A stretch of 64,000 nt of DNA from Bradyrhizobium ottawaense (GTDB taxonomy: Bacteria > Pseudomonadota > Alphaproteobacteria > Rhizobiales > Xanthobacteraceae), in the NCBI RefSeq assembly GCF_002278135.3, contig NZ_CP029425.2, positions 7,664,001 through 7,728,000 of the forward strand. The letters are read 5' to 3'. A model generated the notes under the pieces. It did not search any database, had not been told where the DNA came from, and worked only from the letters and a program-made list of their open reading frames with translations. Of the stretch, positions 28,857 through 35,875 are shown piece after piece; the first letter of the stretch is position 1, and the number at the start of each line of letters is the position of its first letter. A program made the translations under genes and the position numbers.

Positions 28857-29885
28857 ATGGCTCTAGCGCGCGGCCGCCGCAGCGAAGGCGCCTTCAACTA
28901 CTGGCCCGGCTTCGTCGACGCGCTGTCGACGCTGGTGCTGTCGATCGTGTTCCTGCTGTCGGTGTTCCTGGTGGTGCAGTTCTTCCTGTCGCAGGAGGTC
29001 ACCGGCAAGGACAAGGCGCTGGAGCAGCTCAACGCCAAGATCGCCCAGCTCAACGAGCTTCTGTCGCTGGAGAAGCTCGGAAAGCTCACGCTCGACGACC
29101 AGGTCTCGCAATTGAAGGCCGGCCTCGCCTCGGCCGAGACCGAGCGCGACCGCATCAAGGGCCTCTACGATGGCCTCGCTGCCGCCGGCAACGACGCGCA
29201 GGGCAAGTCCTCCGAGCTCGGCAAGGCGCTGGATTCGGAGAAGGCGGTCTCGGCGCGGGCGCTGGCCCAGATCGAGGTGCTGAACCAGCAGATCAGCGCG
29301 CTCCGGCGGCAACTGGCGGCGCTGGAAGAGGCGCTCGATGCGAGCGAGAAGCGCGACAAGGAATCGCAAAATCGAATTGCCGATCTGGGCTCGCGCCTCA
29401 ACGTGGCGCTGGCGCAGCGCGTGCAGGAATTATCGCGCTACCGCTCGGAATTCTTCGGCCGCCTGCGCGCCATCCTCGGCAACCGCCCGGACATCCGCAT
29501 CGTCGGCGACCGCTTCGTGTTCCAGTCCGAGGTGTTCTTCGACACTGGCCAGGCGGTGCTGCTGCCCGAGGGCCGCGCCGAGCTCGACACGTTGGCAGCC
29601 GCGCTGATCGAGCTCGACAAGAAGATCCCGAGCGACATCCCCTGGGTGCTGCGCGTCGATGGCCACACCGATGTGCGTCCGGTCAACGGTCCGAACTTCA
29701 AGTCGAACTGGGACCTGTCCGCGGCCCGCTCGATCTCGGTGGTGCAATATCTGGTCTCGCTCGGCGTGCCCGCCCAGCGCCTCGTCGCCGCCGGCTTCGG
29801 CGAATTCCAGCCGCTCGATCCCGGCAACACGGAAGAGGCCTACAAGCGCAATCGCCGCATCGAGCTGAAGCTGACGGAGCGGTAG
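28857..29885 (+). CDS. MotB/OmpA-like peptidoglycan-binding motor partner
   Basis: 342 aa. A short basic N-terminus precedes one TM helix (~19-43) starting with WPGFVDALSTLVLSIVFLL; Asp21 sits where MotB has its proton-binding Asp. A long periplasmic coiled coil follows (~45-190: LEQLNAKIAQLNELLSLEKL and similar), then an OmpA domain (~200-342) with VDGHTDVRPVNGPN and RNRRIELKL, the peptidoglycan-binding site. Together with the MotA-like channel this is the architecture of an ion-driven, wall-anchored unit. The start ATG follows GGAGACGGACAAC. The stop overlaps the next GTG start by one base. Confidence 0.85.
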   Translation: MALARGRRSEGAFNYWPGFVDALSTLVLSIVFLLSVFLVVQFFLSQEVTGKDKALEQLNAKIAQLNELLSLEKLGKLTLDDQVSQLKAGLASAETERDRIKGLYDGLAAAGNDAQGKSSELGKALDSEKAVSARALAQIEVLNQQISALRRQLAALEEALDASEKRDKESQNRIADLGSRLNVALAQRVQELSRYRSEFFGRLRAILGNRPDIRIVGDRFVFQSEVFFDTGQAVLLPEGRAELDTLAAALIELDKKIPSDIPWVLRVDGHTDVRPVNGPNFKSNWDLSAARSISVVQYLVSLGVPAQRLVAAGFGEFQPLDPGNTEEAYKRNRRIELKLTER

Positions 29886-30331
29886 TGAGCGCGATCCACC
29901 TCCGCCCCTACGCGGCCTCCGACGAAGCCGCCGCGATCGATCTCTGGCATCGCACCTGGCAGCAGGCCTATCCGCAGATCGACTTCGCGGCACGGCTGGA
30001 ATGGTGGCGCGAGCGTTGGCTGAGGGATCTGGTACCGAAGGCGTCCATTGTCGTCGCCGAGCAGAATGGTGCCCTCACCGGCTTCGTCACCATCGATGGC
30101 GAAGGCTATCTCGACCAGCTCGTGGTCGATCCTGATCACTGGGGCTCGGACGCGGCCCGGCTGCTGGTCGACGAAGCGAAACGCCTGTCGCCATCGGGCA
30201 TCACGCTGCTCGTCAACAAGGACAATTCCCGCGCCATCCGCTTCTACGAGCGCAACGGCTTTGCGCATGCCGGCGACGATGTGAACCCGACCTCGGGCCG
30301 GCCGGTGCTGAAGATGGCCTGGCGGGCGTAA
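29885..30331 (+). CDS. GNAT-family N-acetyltransferase
   Basis: 148 aa from a GTG that shares a base with the preceding stop (TAGTG), hence coupled to the motor gene. The GNAT core is clear: LRPYAASDEAAAIDLW at the N-terminus, IVVAEQNGALTGFVTI, LDQLVVDPDHWGSDAARLL (acetyl-CoA loop, here with GSD in place of the usual basic residue plus G) and the C-terminal NKDNSRAIRFYERNGF. It transfers acetyl from acetyl-CoA to an amine; the substrate is not known. Co-transcription with the motor pair may be fortuitous. Confidence 0.85.
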   Translation: MSAIHLRPYAASDEAAAIDLWHRTWQQAYPQIDFAARLEWWRERWLRDLVPKASIVVAEQNGALTGFVTIDGEGYLDQLVVDPDHWGSDAARLLVDEAKRLSPSGITLLVNKDNSRAIRFYERNGFAHAGDDVNPTSGRPVLKMAWRA

Positions 30332-30425
30332 TTCTGGCGGGCGTGAGGCCTGTCACGCAGGGATCCCGGGACGTCTGCTAGTCGTTGGTGCAAGAGCAGC
30401 GATGACAAGCGAATGGAGGCGATCG

Positions 30426-30641
30426 ATGCAGCTGCGCGATCTTGCCAAGGGTTCCTCGGTGTTTCTGGCCGTCATCGTCGCCGGATATTTATCGACGACC
30501 TATGTCGACCAGCGTTTTGCTGCGCCCGAGGTCTCCAAATCAACAGAGACGGCATCAGCCTCAGCCTGCGTCGGAGAGGACGGCAGCTGGAAGAACTGGC
30601 CGTGGCCAAACGTGCCTGCGCTGTCGCCGAAGTGCCGGTAG
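30426..30641 (+). CDS. Small membrane-anchored or exported hypothetical protein
   Basis: 71 aa with a good GGAGG ribosome site (30414-30418) 7 nt upstream of ATG. Residues ~9-25 are hydrophobic (SSVFLAVIVAGYLSTTYV), giving a signal or anchor; the remainder is short, polar and ends in WKNWPWPNVPALSPKCR with two Cys in the whole mature part. No family recognised. Located between the GNAT gene and an IS remnant. Confidence 0.5.
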   Translation: MQLRDLAKGSSVFLAVIVAGYLSTTYVDQRFAAPEVSKSTETASASACVGEDGSWKNWPWPNVPALSPKCR

Positions 30642-30714
30642 CTGACCGAGTGGCGCAAAGCACCTGCCCCAAGCTCCGCTGTCATCACCCGCGAAATGTT
30701 TAGCCCGGACAGAT

Positions 30715-30881
30715 CACTGACAGGTGTTCGGAGACATAGCTGACACATCAAACTGGGCTGGATTGGTCGATTCGGGAGGCCGTCCATGCCCTGGAACGAG
30801 GTGTCGGTAATGGATCAGCGGCGCGAGTTTGTGCGACTTGCCTTGCAGGACGGAACGAACCGGCGGGAGCTGTGCCGCTAA
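30715..30881 (+). mobile_element. IS481-family insertion sequence remnant (5' end only)
   Basis: A 31-codon reading frame at 30786-30881 matches the start of IS481-type transposases (MPWNEVSVMDQRREFVRLAL, then QDGTNRRELCR) and then runs into TAA where the helix-turn-helix should begin. The ~70 bp before it (from CTGACAGGTG) look like the element's left end with TAGCTGACACATCAAA. The rest of the element is gone, and the 3' end of the leftward ABC exporter gene starts 6 bp later. A broken family-G repeat half (GTCATCACCCGCGAAA, ~30681) lies just left of it. Confidence 0.72.
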
Positions 30882-30886
30882 CGCCC

Positions 30887-32737
30887 TCACGCCCCCTCGA
30901 ACTGCAGCCTCGCCAGCCGCGCATACAGCCCGTTCGCGGCCACCAGCTCGGCATGGGTGCCCTGCTCGACGATCTTGCCCTGGTCCATCACCAGGATGCG
31001 GTCGCAGGACAGCACGGTGGCGAGGCGGTGGGCGATCACCAGCGTGGTGCGGTGGCGCATCAGCTCTTCCAGCGCGGTCTGCACCAGCGTCTCGCTTTCG
31101 GCATCGAGCGCGGAGGTGGCTTCGTCGAGCAGCAAGAGCGGCGCATCGCGCAGGATGGCACGGGCGATCGCGATGCGCTGGCGCTGGCCGCCGGACAGCG
31201 TCACGCCGCGCTCGCCGAGCGGGGTGTCGAAACCTTCGGGCAGGCGGCGGATGAATTCGGCGGCATGCGCGAGCTCGGCGGCGCGCTCGACCTCGGCATC
31301 GGTCGCATCGGGCCGGCCGAAGCGGATGTTCTCGCGAGCGCTGGCGGCGAACACGTTCGATTCCTGCGGCACCAGCGCGATGCGCGCGCGGAAATCGCGG
31401 GGATCTGCGGATTTGACCGGCACGCCGTCGAGCGAGATCGCGCCGCTGCGCGGGTCGTAGAAGCGCAGCAGCAGATGGAAGATCGTGCTTTTGCCAGCGC
31501 CGGACGGACCGACGATCGCGACCTTCTCGCCGGGGCGCACCGTGAATGACACGGCATCGAGCACATTGACGTCGCGCCGCACCGGATAGGCGAAGCTGAC
31601 CCGGTCGAAGCCGACCTCGCCGCGTGCCGGCACCGGCAGCGCGCGGGGAGACGCGGGCGCCTTGATGTCGGGCTGCACATGCAGGATCTCGAACAGCCGC
31701 TCGGCCGCGCCTGATGCCGCCGAGACCTCGCCCCAGACCTCGCTGAGCTGGCCGAGGCCGGCTGCGGCGAACACCGCATAAAGCACGAACTGACCGAGCC
31801 GGCCCGGCGAAATCGCGCCGGTGAGGACGTCATGCGAGCCGATCCAGAGGATCGCGACCACGCTCGCGAACACGATGAAGATGATGATGGCGGTGAGCAC
31901 GGCGCGCGCCTGGGTCGAGGTGCGCGCGGCCTCATAGGCCTGCTCGACCTCGCCGCCGAAACGCTTCTCGGCGAATTGCTCGCTGGTATAGGCCAGCACG
32001 GTGCGGATCGCGCCGACCAGCTCGCCCGCATAAGCCGACGCCTCGGCAAGCGTGTCCTGCGCATTGCGCGACAGACGCCGCACCCAGCGCCCGAAGGCAA
32101 CCAGCGGCAGCACGATCAAAGGGATGGCCAGCAGCACGAAGCCCGACAGTTTTGGGCTCGTGATCACCATCATCGCCGCGGCGCCGAGGAACATCATCAG
32201 ATTGCGCAGCGCGATCGACACCGAGGCGCCGACGGCCGATTTGAGCTGGGTGGTGTCGGCGGTGAGCCGCGAGATCAGCTCGCCGCTGCGTGCGGAATCG
32301 AAGAAGGCGGGGGACAGCGACAGCAGATGAGCGAACACGTCGCGCCTGAGGTCGGCGACGATGCGCTCGCCGATCGTCATCACGAGGTAGTAGCGCGCCG
32401 CGCTGGCGAGCGCGAGCACGCCGACCACCGCGAGCATCACCGAGAAGTAGCTGTTGATCAGCTCGATGCCCTCGGGCGTCAGGCCGAAATCGATCATCCG
32501 GCGCACCGCGACCGGCACCAGCAGCGTGGTCAGGGCCGCGACCGTGAGTGCGACGAAGGCCAGCGCCGCCCGACCGCGATAGCGGTTCACATAGGGCGCG
32601 AGCGCAAGCAGCGGCCGCAGCTTGGCGCGACCCTTGGCCGGCTCTTCGATCAGCTCGGCCTCGATCGAGGGGGTGTCCGCGGCGTTCATTCCGGGCTGAT
32701 CGACATACTGGTCATCAAGCCGTTCCACTGCGCTCAT
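30887..32737 (-). CDS. ABC exporter, fused permease/ATPase (ABCB/MsbA type)
   Basis: 616 aa half-transporter working as a homodimer in the inner membrane. Six TM helices (~45-350) precede the nucleotide-binding domain: Walker A GPSGAGKST near 430, Q-loop LVPQESNVF, signature [14 protein letters not shown] near 528, Walker B LLLLDEATSALD near 551, H-loop IAHRL. The chosen ATG is preceded by a TTGGA site; an ATG 16 codons later is possible. It is divergent from rpmE, a conserved neighbourhood in related genomes as far as I know. Substrate unknown; lipids or drugs are typical. Confidence 0.92.
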   Translation of the reverse strand: MSAVERLDDQYVDQPGMNAADTPSIEAELIEEPAKGRAKLRPLLALAPYVNRYRGRAALAFVALTVAALTTLLVPVAVRRMIDFGLTPEGIELINSYFSVMLAVVGVLALASAARYYLVMTIGERIVADLRRDVFAHLLSLSPAFFDSARSGELISRLTADTTQLKSAVGASVSIALRNLMMFLGAAAMMVITSPKLSGFVLLAIPLIVLPLVAFGRWVRRLSRNAQDTLAEASAYAGELVGAIRTVLAYTSEQFAEKRFGGEVEQAYEAARTSTQARAVLTAIIIFIVFASVVAILWIGSHDVLTGAISPGRLGQFVLYAVFAAAGLGQLSEVWGEVSAASGAAERLFEILHVQPDIKAPASPRALPVPARGEVGFDRVSFAYPVRRDVNVLDAVSFTVRPGEKVAIVGPSGAGKSTIFHLLLRFYDPRSGAISLDGVPVKSADPRDFRARIALVPQESNVFAASARENIRFGRPDATDAEVERAAELAHAAEFIRRLPEGFDTPLGERGVTLSGGQRQRIAIARAILRDAPLLLLDEATSALDAESETLVQTALEELMRHRTTLVIAHRLATVLSCDRILVMDQGKIVEQGTHAELVAANGLYARLARLQFEGA

Positions 32738-32843
32738 GAGATCCAACCCATTGCATTCGTTTGCTCCCAATAGGCCGGTGCAAGGGTAGTGGCAAATCCG
32801 GGAAGTCCCTTAGGGGCAAACCCGGTTCACCGCCCGGGATGGC

Positions 32844-32872
32844 TTGTTTTAGCGGGTTTCGTGAGGTATAGA
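32844..32872 (+). promoter_or_regulatory. Candidate sigma-70 promoter of rpmE
   Basis: TTGTTT (32844-32849), 17 bp, TATAGA (32867-32872), 61 bp before the rpmE start codon. Good spacing and -10 box. Confidence 0.5.
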
Positions 32873-32933
32873 CCCGCCCAAATCCGTCATTCGATAGCCA
32901 CCCAAGAAGGCGCCGGGGCGCCGAGGAATTGCC

Positions 32934-33161
32934 ATGAAAGCCGAAATTCACCCGAACTATCATACAATTAAGGTCGTGATGACCGACGGAACCGAGTACC
33001 TGACCCGCTCGACCTGGGGCAAGGAAGGCGACACGCTGAACCTCGACATCGACCCGAAGTCGCACCCGGCCTGGACCGGCGGCAACGCCCAGCTGATGGA
33101 TCGCGGCGGCCGCGTCTCGCGCTTCCAGAAGAAGTTTTCGGGCTTTCTCAAAAAGGATTGA
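32934..33161 (+). CDS. rpmE: 50S ribosomal protein L31
   Basis: 75 aa. [19 protein letters not shown] at the start and [22 protein letters not shown] at the end are diagnostic of bacterial L31. The four Cys of the zinc-binding form are absent, so this is the zinc-independent type. GAGGA lies 9 nt before ATG. A strong terminator follows 23 bp after the stop, so it is a single-gene transcript. Confidence 0.96.
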   Translation: MKAEIHPNYHTIKVVMTDGTEYLTRSTWGKEGDTLNLDIDPKSHPAWTGGNAQLMDRGGRVSRFQKKFSGFLKKD

Positions 33162-33184
33162 TCCCGCCCGCAGGGTTGGACACG

Positions 33185-33222
33185 AAAAACGCCCCCGGGA
33201 GACCGGGGGCGTTTTTGTTTTT
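33185..33222 (+). terminator. Rho-independent terminator of rpmE
   Basis: Perfect 10 bp stem ACGCCCCCGG / CCGGGGGCGT (33189-33198, 33203-33212), GAGA loop, then TTTTGTTTTTT. Confidence 0.93.
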
Positions 33223-33229
33223 TCCGGCT

Positions 33230-33327
33230 GTCATTCCGGGGCGTGACGAAGTCGCGAGCCCGGAATCCATAACCACGATCGGGAGTATGGATTCCGGGCC
33301 CGCGCCAAGAGGCGCGTCCCGGAATGA
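33230..33327. repeat. Intergenic palindromic repeat, family B
   Basis: TGTCATTCCGGGGCG ... GCCCGGAATCCATAACCA on the left, TATGGATTCCGGGCC ... GCGTCCCGGAATGACGA on the right; almost the same sequence as 14882-15016 with a shorter centre. Between rpmE and rcdA (convergent). Confidence 0.88.
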
Positions 33328-33349
33328 CGACCGAGATTGTCGATGGAGC

Positions 33350-33859
33350 TTACCGCTCGAACGCCGCCTTCAGCGCGTTGAGGTGCGGCACCAGCGGATT
33401 GCCGATCGCGATGTGTTCGGCCGGCGGGGTGTGGATGGTGGTGTCGAGGCGGCGGACGCGGGTCTGCAGGCTCATCGAACGATGGATCAGATCCTGAAGC
33501 TGCGAGGGCAGCTTCTCGATGGTGTCGGTGGGGCCGGGATCGGCAGCGCTGAGCTTGACCTTGGTCTTCTCGCGATTGGCCTGGCTCAGCGTCATCTCGC
33601 CTTCCTTCACCGCGCGGTGCAGCAGCAGCCACGAGGCGAGCTGCATCAGGCGGGTGGTGAGACGCATGCTCTCGGTTGCGTAGGTGAGGCTGACGGCACG
33701 GTCGAGCGCCTTGGCCTCGGTGCGGCCGGCGCCGTCGAGATAGGCAGCGGTCTCTTCGACGAGGTCCATGCCCTCACGGAACAGGACGCCAAACGCCGCA
33801 GAATTGGTGAACCGCTCGCTGAGTTGAACGAGAGCGCCGTCGGCCTGCAAACGTTCCAT
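33350..33859 (-). CDS. rcdA: DUF1465 family protein, RcdA-like (regulator of CtrA degradation)
   Basis: 169 aa, all-helical. Segments such as LVQLSERFTNSAAFGVLFREG, LVEETAAYLDG, ATESMRLTTRLMQLASWLLL and LSQANREKTKVKLSA are typical of DUF1465. In Caulobacter this family is RcdA, an adaptor that, with CpdR and PopA, helps ClpXP degrade CtrA at the start of S phase. The C-terminal tail is longer and less conserved, as is usual. Function here is inferred by family. Confidence 0.8.
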   Translation of the reverse strand: MERLQADGALVQLSERFTNSAAFGVLFREGMDLVEETAAYLDGAGRTEAKALDRAVSLTYATESMRLTTRLMQLASWLLLHRAVKEGEMTLSQANREKTKVKLSAADPGPTDTIEKLPSQLQDLIHRSMSLQTRVRRLDTTIHTPPAEHIAIGNPLVPHLNALKAAFER

Positions 33860-34030
33860 GGTTAACGCCTCTTACGCAACTGTTTGACTGCCCGGCTTTG
33901 GCGCCGGCTTATGATGAACAAATCATTGCGCGGGCGGGACGCGGAGTCCAGTGACAAGCGCGGATATGGTTTCCGCGGGTCATTCCCAGGAATTCAACCG
34001 GGACGAGACGCCAAATAGCGGGAGTAAACG

Positions 34031-34060
34031 CAAAAAAAGAGCCGCCGGAGACCGGCGGCT
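34031..34060 (-). terminator. Strong leftward rho-independent terminator
   Basis: On the minus strand: AGCCGCCGG-TCT-CCGGCGGCT followed by CTTTTTTT. Nine perfect base pairs and a seven-T run. The nearest leftward gene (DUF1192) ends 376 bp away, with a palindromic repeat in between, so the terminator probably belongs to a separate short transcript. Confidence 0.88.
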
Positions 34061-34140
34061 TTGAAAGTTGATAACAGGGAGGCGTCAAACAGAGTGGACA
34101 GGAGCCACTCGGTGTCCAAACGAGGACAGTTCCAGTCATA
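34031..34140 (-). ncRNA. Candidate small RNA ending in the terminator at 34031-34060
   Basis: Reading the minus strand, three hairpins follow each other: TGTCC-TCGTTT-GGACA (34128-34113), GAGTGG-CTCCTGT-CCACTC (34110-34092) and the terminator. The second loop exposes CTCCTG, complementary to Shine-Dalgarno sequences, a pattern seen in alphaproteobacterial trans-acting sRNAs. The 5' end is not fixed. A frame through the region from ~34195 (starting MANEPSKNSLVYG) passes through the terminator stem and is less likely to be a gene. The rest of the 33860-34435 gap holds only a family A repeat. Confidence 0.45.
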
Positions 34141-34263
34141 AACCCGAAAGCTTAATCGACCGTAAACGAGCGAATTTTTTGAGGGTTCGTTAGCCATGTC
34201 GGCCAGTGACCGAGCGGGGGGTGGAACATAATCGGCAGTCCCCCGGTGCAACGACACATTCAG

Positions 34264-34422
34264 CTGTCGTCCCGGACAAGCGTCAGCGCAGATCCGGGAC
34301 CCATAGCCACTGGCGGACGTGGTGACGGGGACTCGGAGTGGCCGACCTCGCGACAAACTTCATCCTTTGGGTATGGGTCCCGGATCTGCGCGCGCCTATG
34401 GCGCGCTTGTCCGGGACGACAG
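34264..34422. repeat. Intergenic palindromic repeat, family A
   Basis: GCTGTCGTCCCGGACAAGCG ... GATCCGGGACCCATAGCCA on the left, GGGTATGGGTCCCGGATC ... GCTTGTCCGGGACGACAGC on the right, with outermost arms perfectly paired over 18 bp. It lies just downstream of DUF1192. Confidence 0.9.
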
Positions 34423-34435
34423 CCGATATGCGCCC

Positions 34436-34627
34436 CTACTTCTTGAAAAAACTGTTCGCCGCGTCGCGCGAGGCGCGCTTCTTCGTGGCGGCTTCTTCCA
34501 GCCTTGCGATCTCGGTCTTGAGCAGCGTGACGCGCTCGGCCAGTTCCTCGACCGACAAGAGCGAGAGGTCCTGCCCGATGTCATGGCTGATCTTCTTGCG
34601 CGGGCGGTCGTCGTCTTCCGTCGCCAT
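34436..34627 (-). CDS. DUF1192 family small protein
   Basis: 63 aa with an excellent ribosome site (AGGAGG, 7 nt from ATG). Sequence: acidic/basic start (TEDDDRPRKK), then a single coiled-coil helix LSVEELAERVTLLKTEIARLEEAATKK, typical of DUF1192. Function unknown in the family. It is divergent from the quinone oxidoreductase with 109 bp between. Confidence 0.85.
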   Translation of the reverse strand: MATEDDDRPRKKISHDIGQDLSLLSVEELAERVTLLKTEIARLEEAATKKRASRDAANSFFKK

Positions 34628-34736
34628 CCTCGTTCCTCCTGCGTTCGCGCACACAATGCCGAGGCGGTTGCCAGCTTGGATCACGCTGGCTAAGCAAGGG
34701 CCTCGTTCATCCCGCACCTTCACCCAAGGACACATC

Positions 34737-35735
34737 ATGGACAAGCTGCCCGCGCAAATGACCGTGGTCGCCATCTCCAAGCCCGGCGGACCGGAAGTGC
34801 TGGTGCCGGAACAACGGGCGCTGCCGCAGCCCGGTCCTGACGAGATCCTGGTCAAGGTGCAGGCCGCCGGCGTCAACCGGCCCGACGTTGCGCAGCGCTC
34901 GGGGGCCTATCCGCCGCCGCCCGGCGCCAGCGACCTGCCCGGTCTCGAGATCGCGGGCGAAGTGGTTGCCGTCGGCAGCAATGCCAAGCGGCACAAGATC
35001 GGCGACAAGGTGATGTCGCTGGTCGCCGGCGGCGGCTATGCGCAGTACTGCATCGCCCAGGATGCCCAGGCGATGAGCGTACCGCCCGCGCTGTCCATGA
35101 AGGAGGCCGGCGCGCTGCCGGAAACCCTGATGACGGTCTGGCACAATGTGTTCGAGCGGGGTGGCCTGAAGGAAGGCGAGACGCTGCTGATCCATGGCGG
35201 CTCCTCCGGCATCGGCACCATGGCGATCCAGCTGGCGAAAGCGTTCGGTGCGAAAGTGTTCGTCACCGTCGGATCGCAGGACAAGATCGATGCCTGCCTC
35301 AAGTTAGGCGCCGACCGCGCCATCAACTACAAGACCGAGGACTTCGTTGCCGTGGTCAAGGAAGCGACCAACAAGGAAGGCGTCAACCTGATCCTCGACA
35401 TGGTCGCCGGCGAGTATGTCGACCGCAATTATGATGCCGCCGCGCTCGATGGCCGCATCGTGCAGATCGCGACCCTCAACGGGCCCAAGGTCAACGTCAA
35501 CATCGCCAAGGTGATGGTGAAGCGCCTGACCCATACCGGCTCGACACTGCGTCCCCGTAGTAATGCGGACAAGGCGGCGATGGTGGCCGCGATCGAGGCG
35601 AAAGTGATGCCGCTTTTGCGCGAAGGCCGCGTCAAACCGCTGATGGACAGCACTTTCCCGCTGGAAAAGGCAGCCGATGCGCACCGCCGCATGGAAACGA
35701 GCGCACATATTGGCAAAATTGTGTTGGAGGTCTAG
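34737..35735 (+). CDS. Zinc-independent NAD(P)H quinone oxidoreductase (PIG3/QOR family MDR)
   Basis: 332 aa. Medium-chain dehydrogenase fold without structural or catalytic zinc Cys. Signs: VKVQAAGVNRPDVAQRSGAYPPPPGASDLPG split over residues ~43-73 (the PIG3-type loop), GLEIAGEVVAVG, the nucleotide-binding LIHGGSSGIGTMAIQLAKAFGA near 147-168, and a C-terminal PLEKAADAHRRMETSAHIGKIV. It reduces quinones or enones with NADPH. The in-frame upstream extension crosses DUF1192 and the repeat and is rejected; homology starts at MDKLPAQM. Confidence 0.9.
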   Translation: MDKLPAQMTVVAISKPGGPEVLVPEQRALPQPGPDEILVKVQAAGVNRPDVAQRSGAYPPPPGASDLPGLEIAGEVVAVGSNAKRHKIGDKVMSLVAGGGYAQYCIAQDAQAMSVPPALSMKEAGALPETLMTVWHNVFERGGLKEGETLLIHGGSSGIGTMAIQLAKAFGAKVFVTVGSQDKIDACLKLGADRAINYKTEDFVAVVKEATNKEGVNLILDMVAGEYVDRNYDAAALDGRIVQIATLNGPKVNVNIAKVMVKRLTHTGSTLRPRSNADKAAMVAAIEAKVMPLLREGRVKPLMDSTFPLEKAADAHRRMETSAHIGKIVLEV

Positions 35736-35875
35736 GCCTCCGGCCCACAGGCGGCGGCGGAAACCCTTTGATTTTCCTTGCTTTCGTGGCATCTATCGCG
35801 ACGCACCGAACGGTTTCCGTCCGGTCTGAAATCGTCTTCACCTGAAGAGTTTGCGTCGAACGCGGAGAACTGGCC

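Noticed and set aside
27679..29885. Possible Zorya anti-phage system (ZorA/ZorB)
   Set aside because: The channel/OmpA pair fits ZorAB in outline, but no ZorC, ZorD or ZorE type gene lies next to it; neighbours are a fatty-acid methyltransferase and a GNAT enzyme.
33994..34356. 120-codon minus-strand frame containing MANEPSKNSLVYG
   Set aside because: Runs through a palindromic repeat and the terminator stem; the structured-RNA reading explains the region better, though a short peptide from the inner ATG cannot be excluded.
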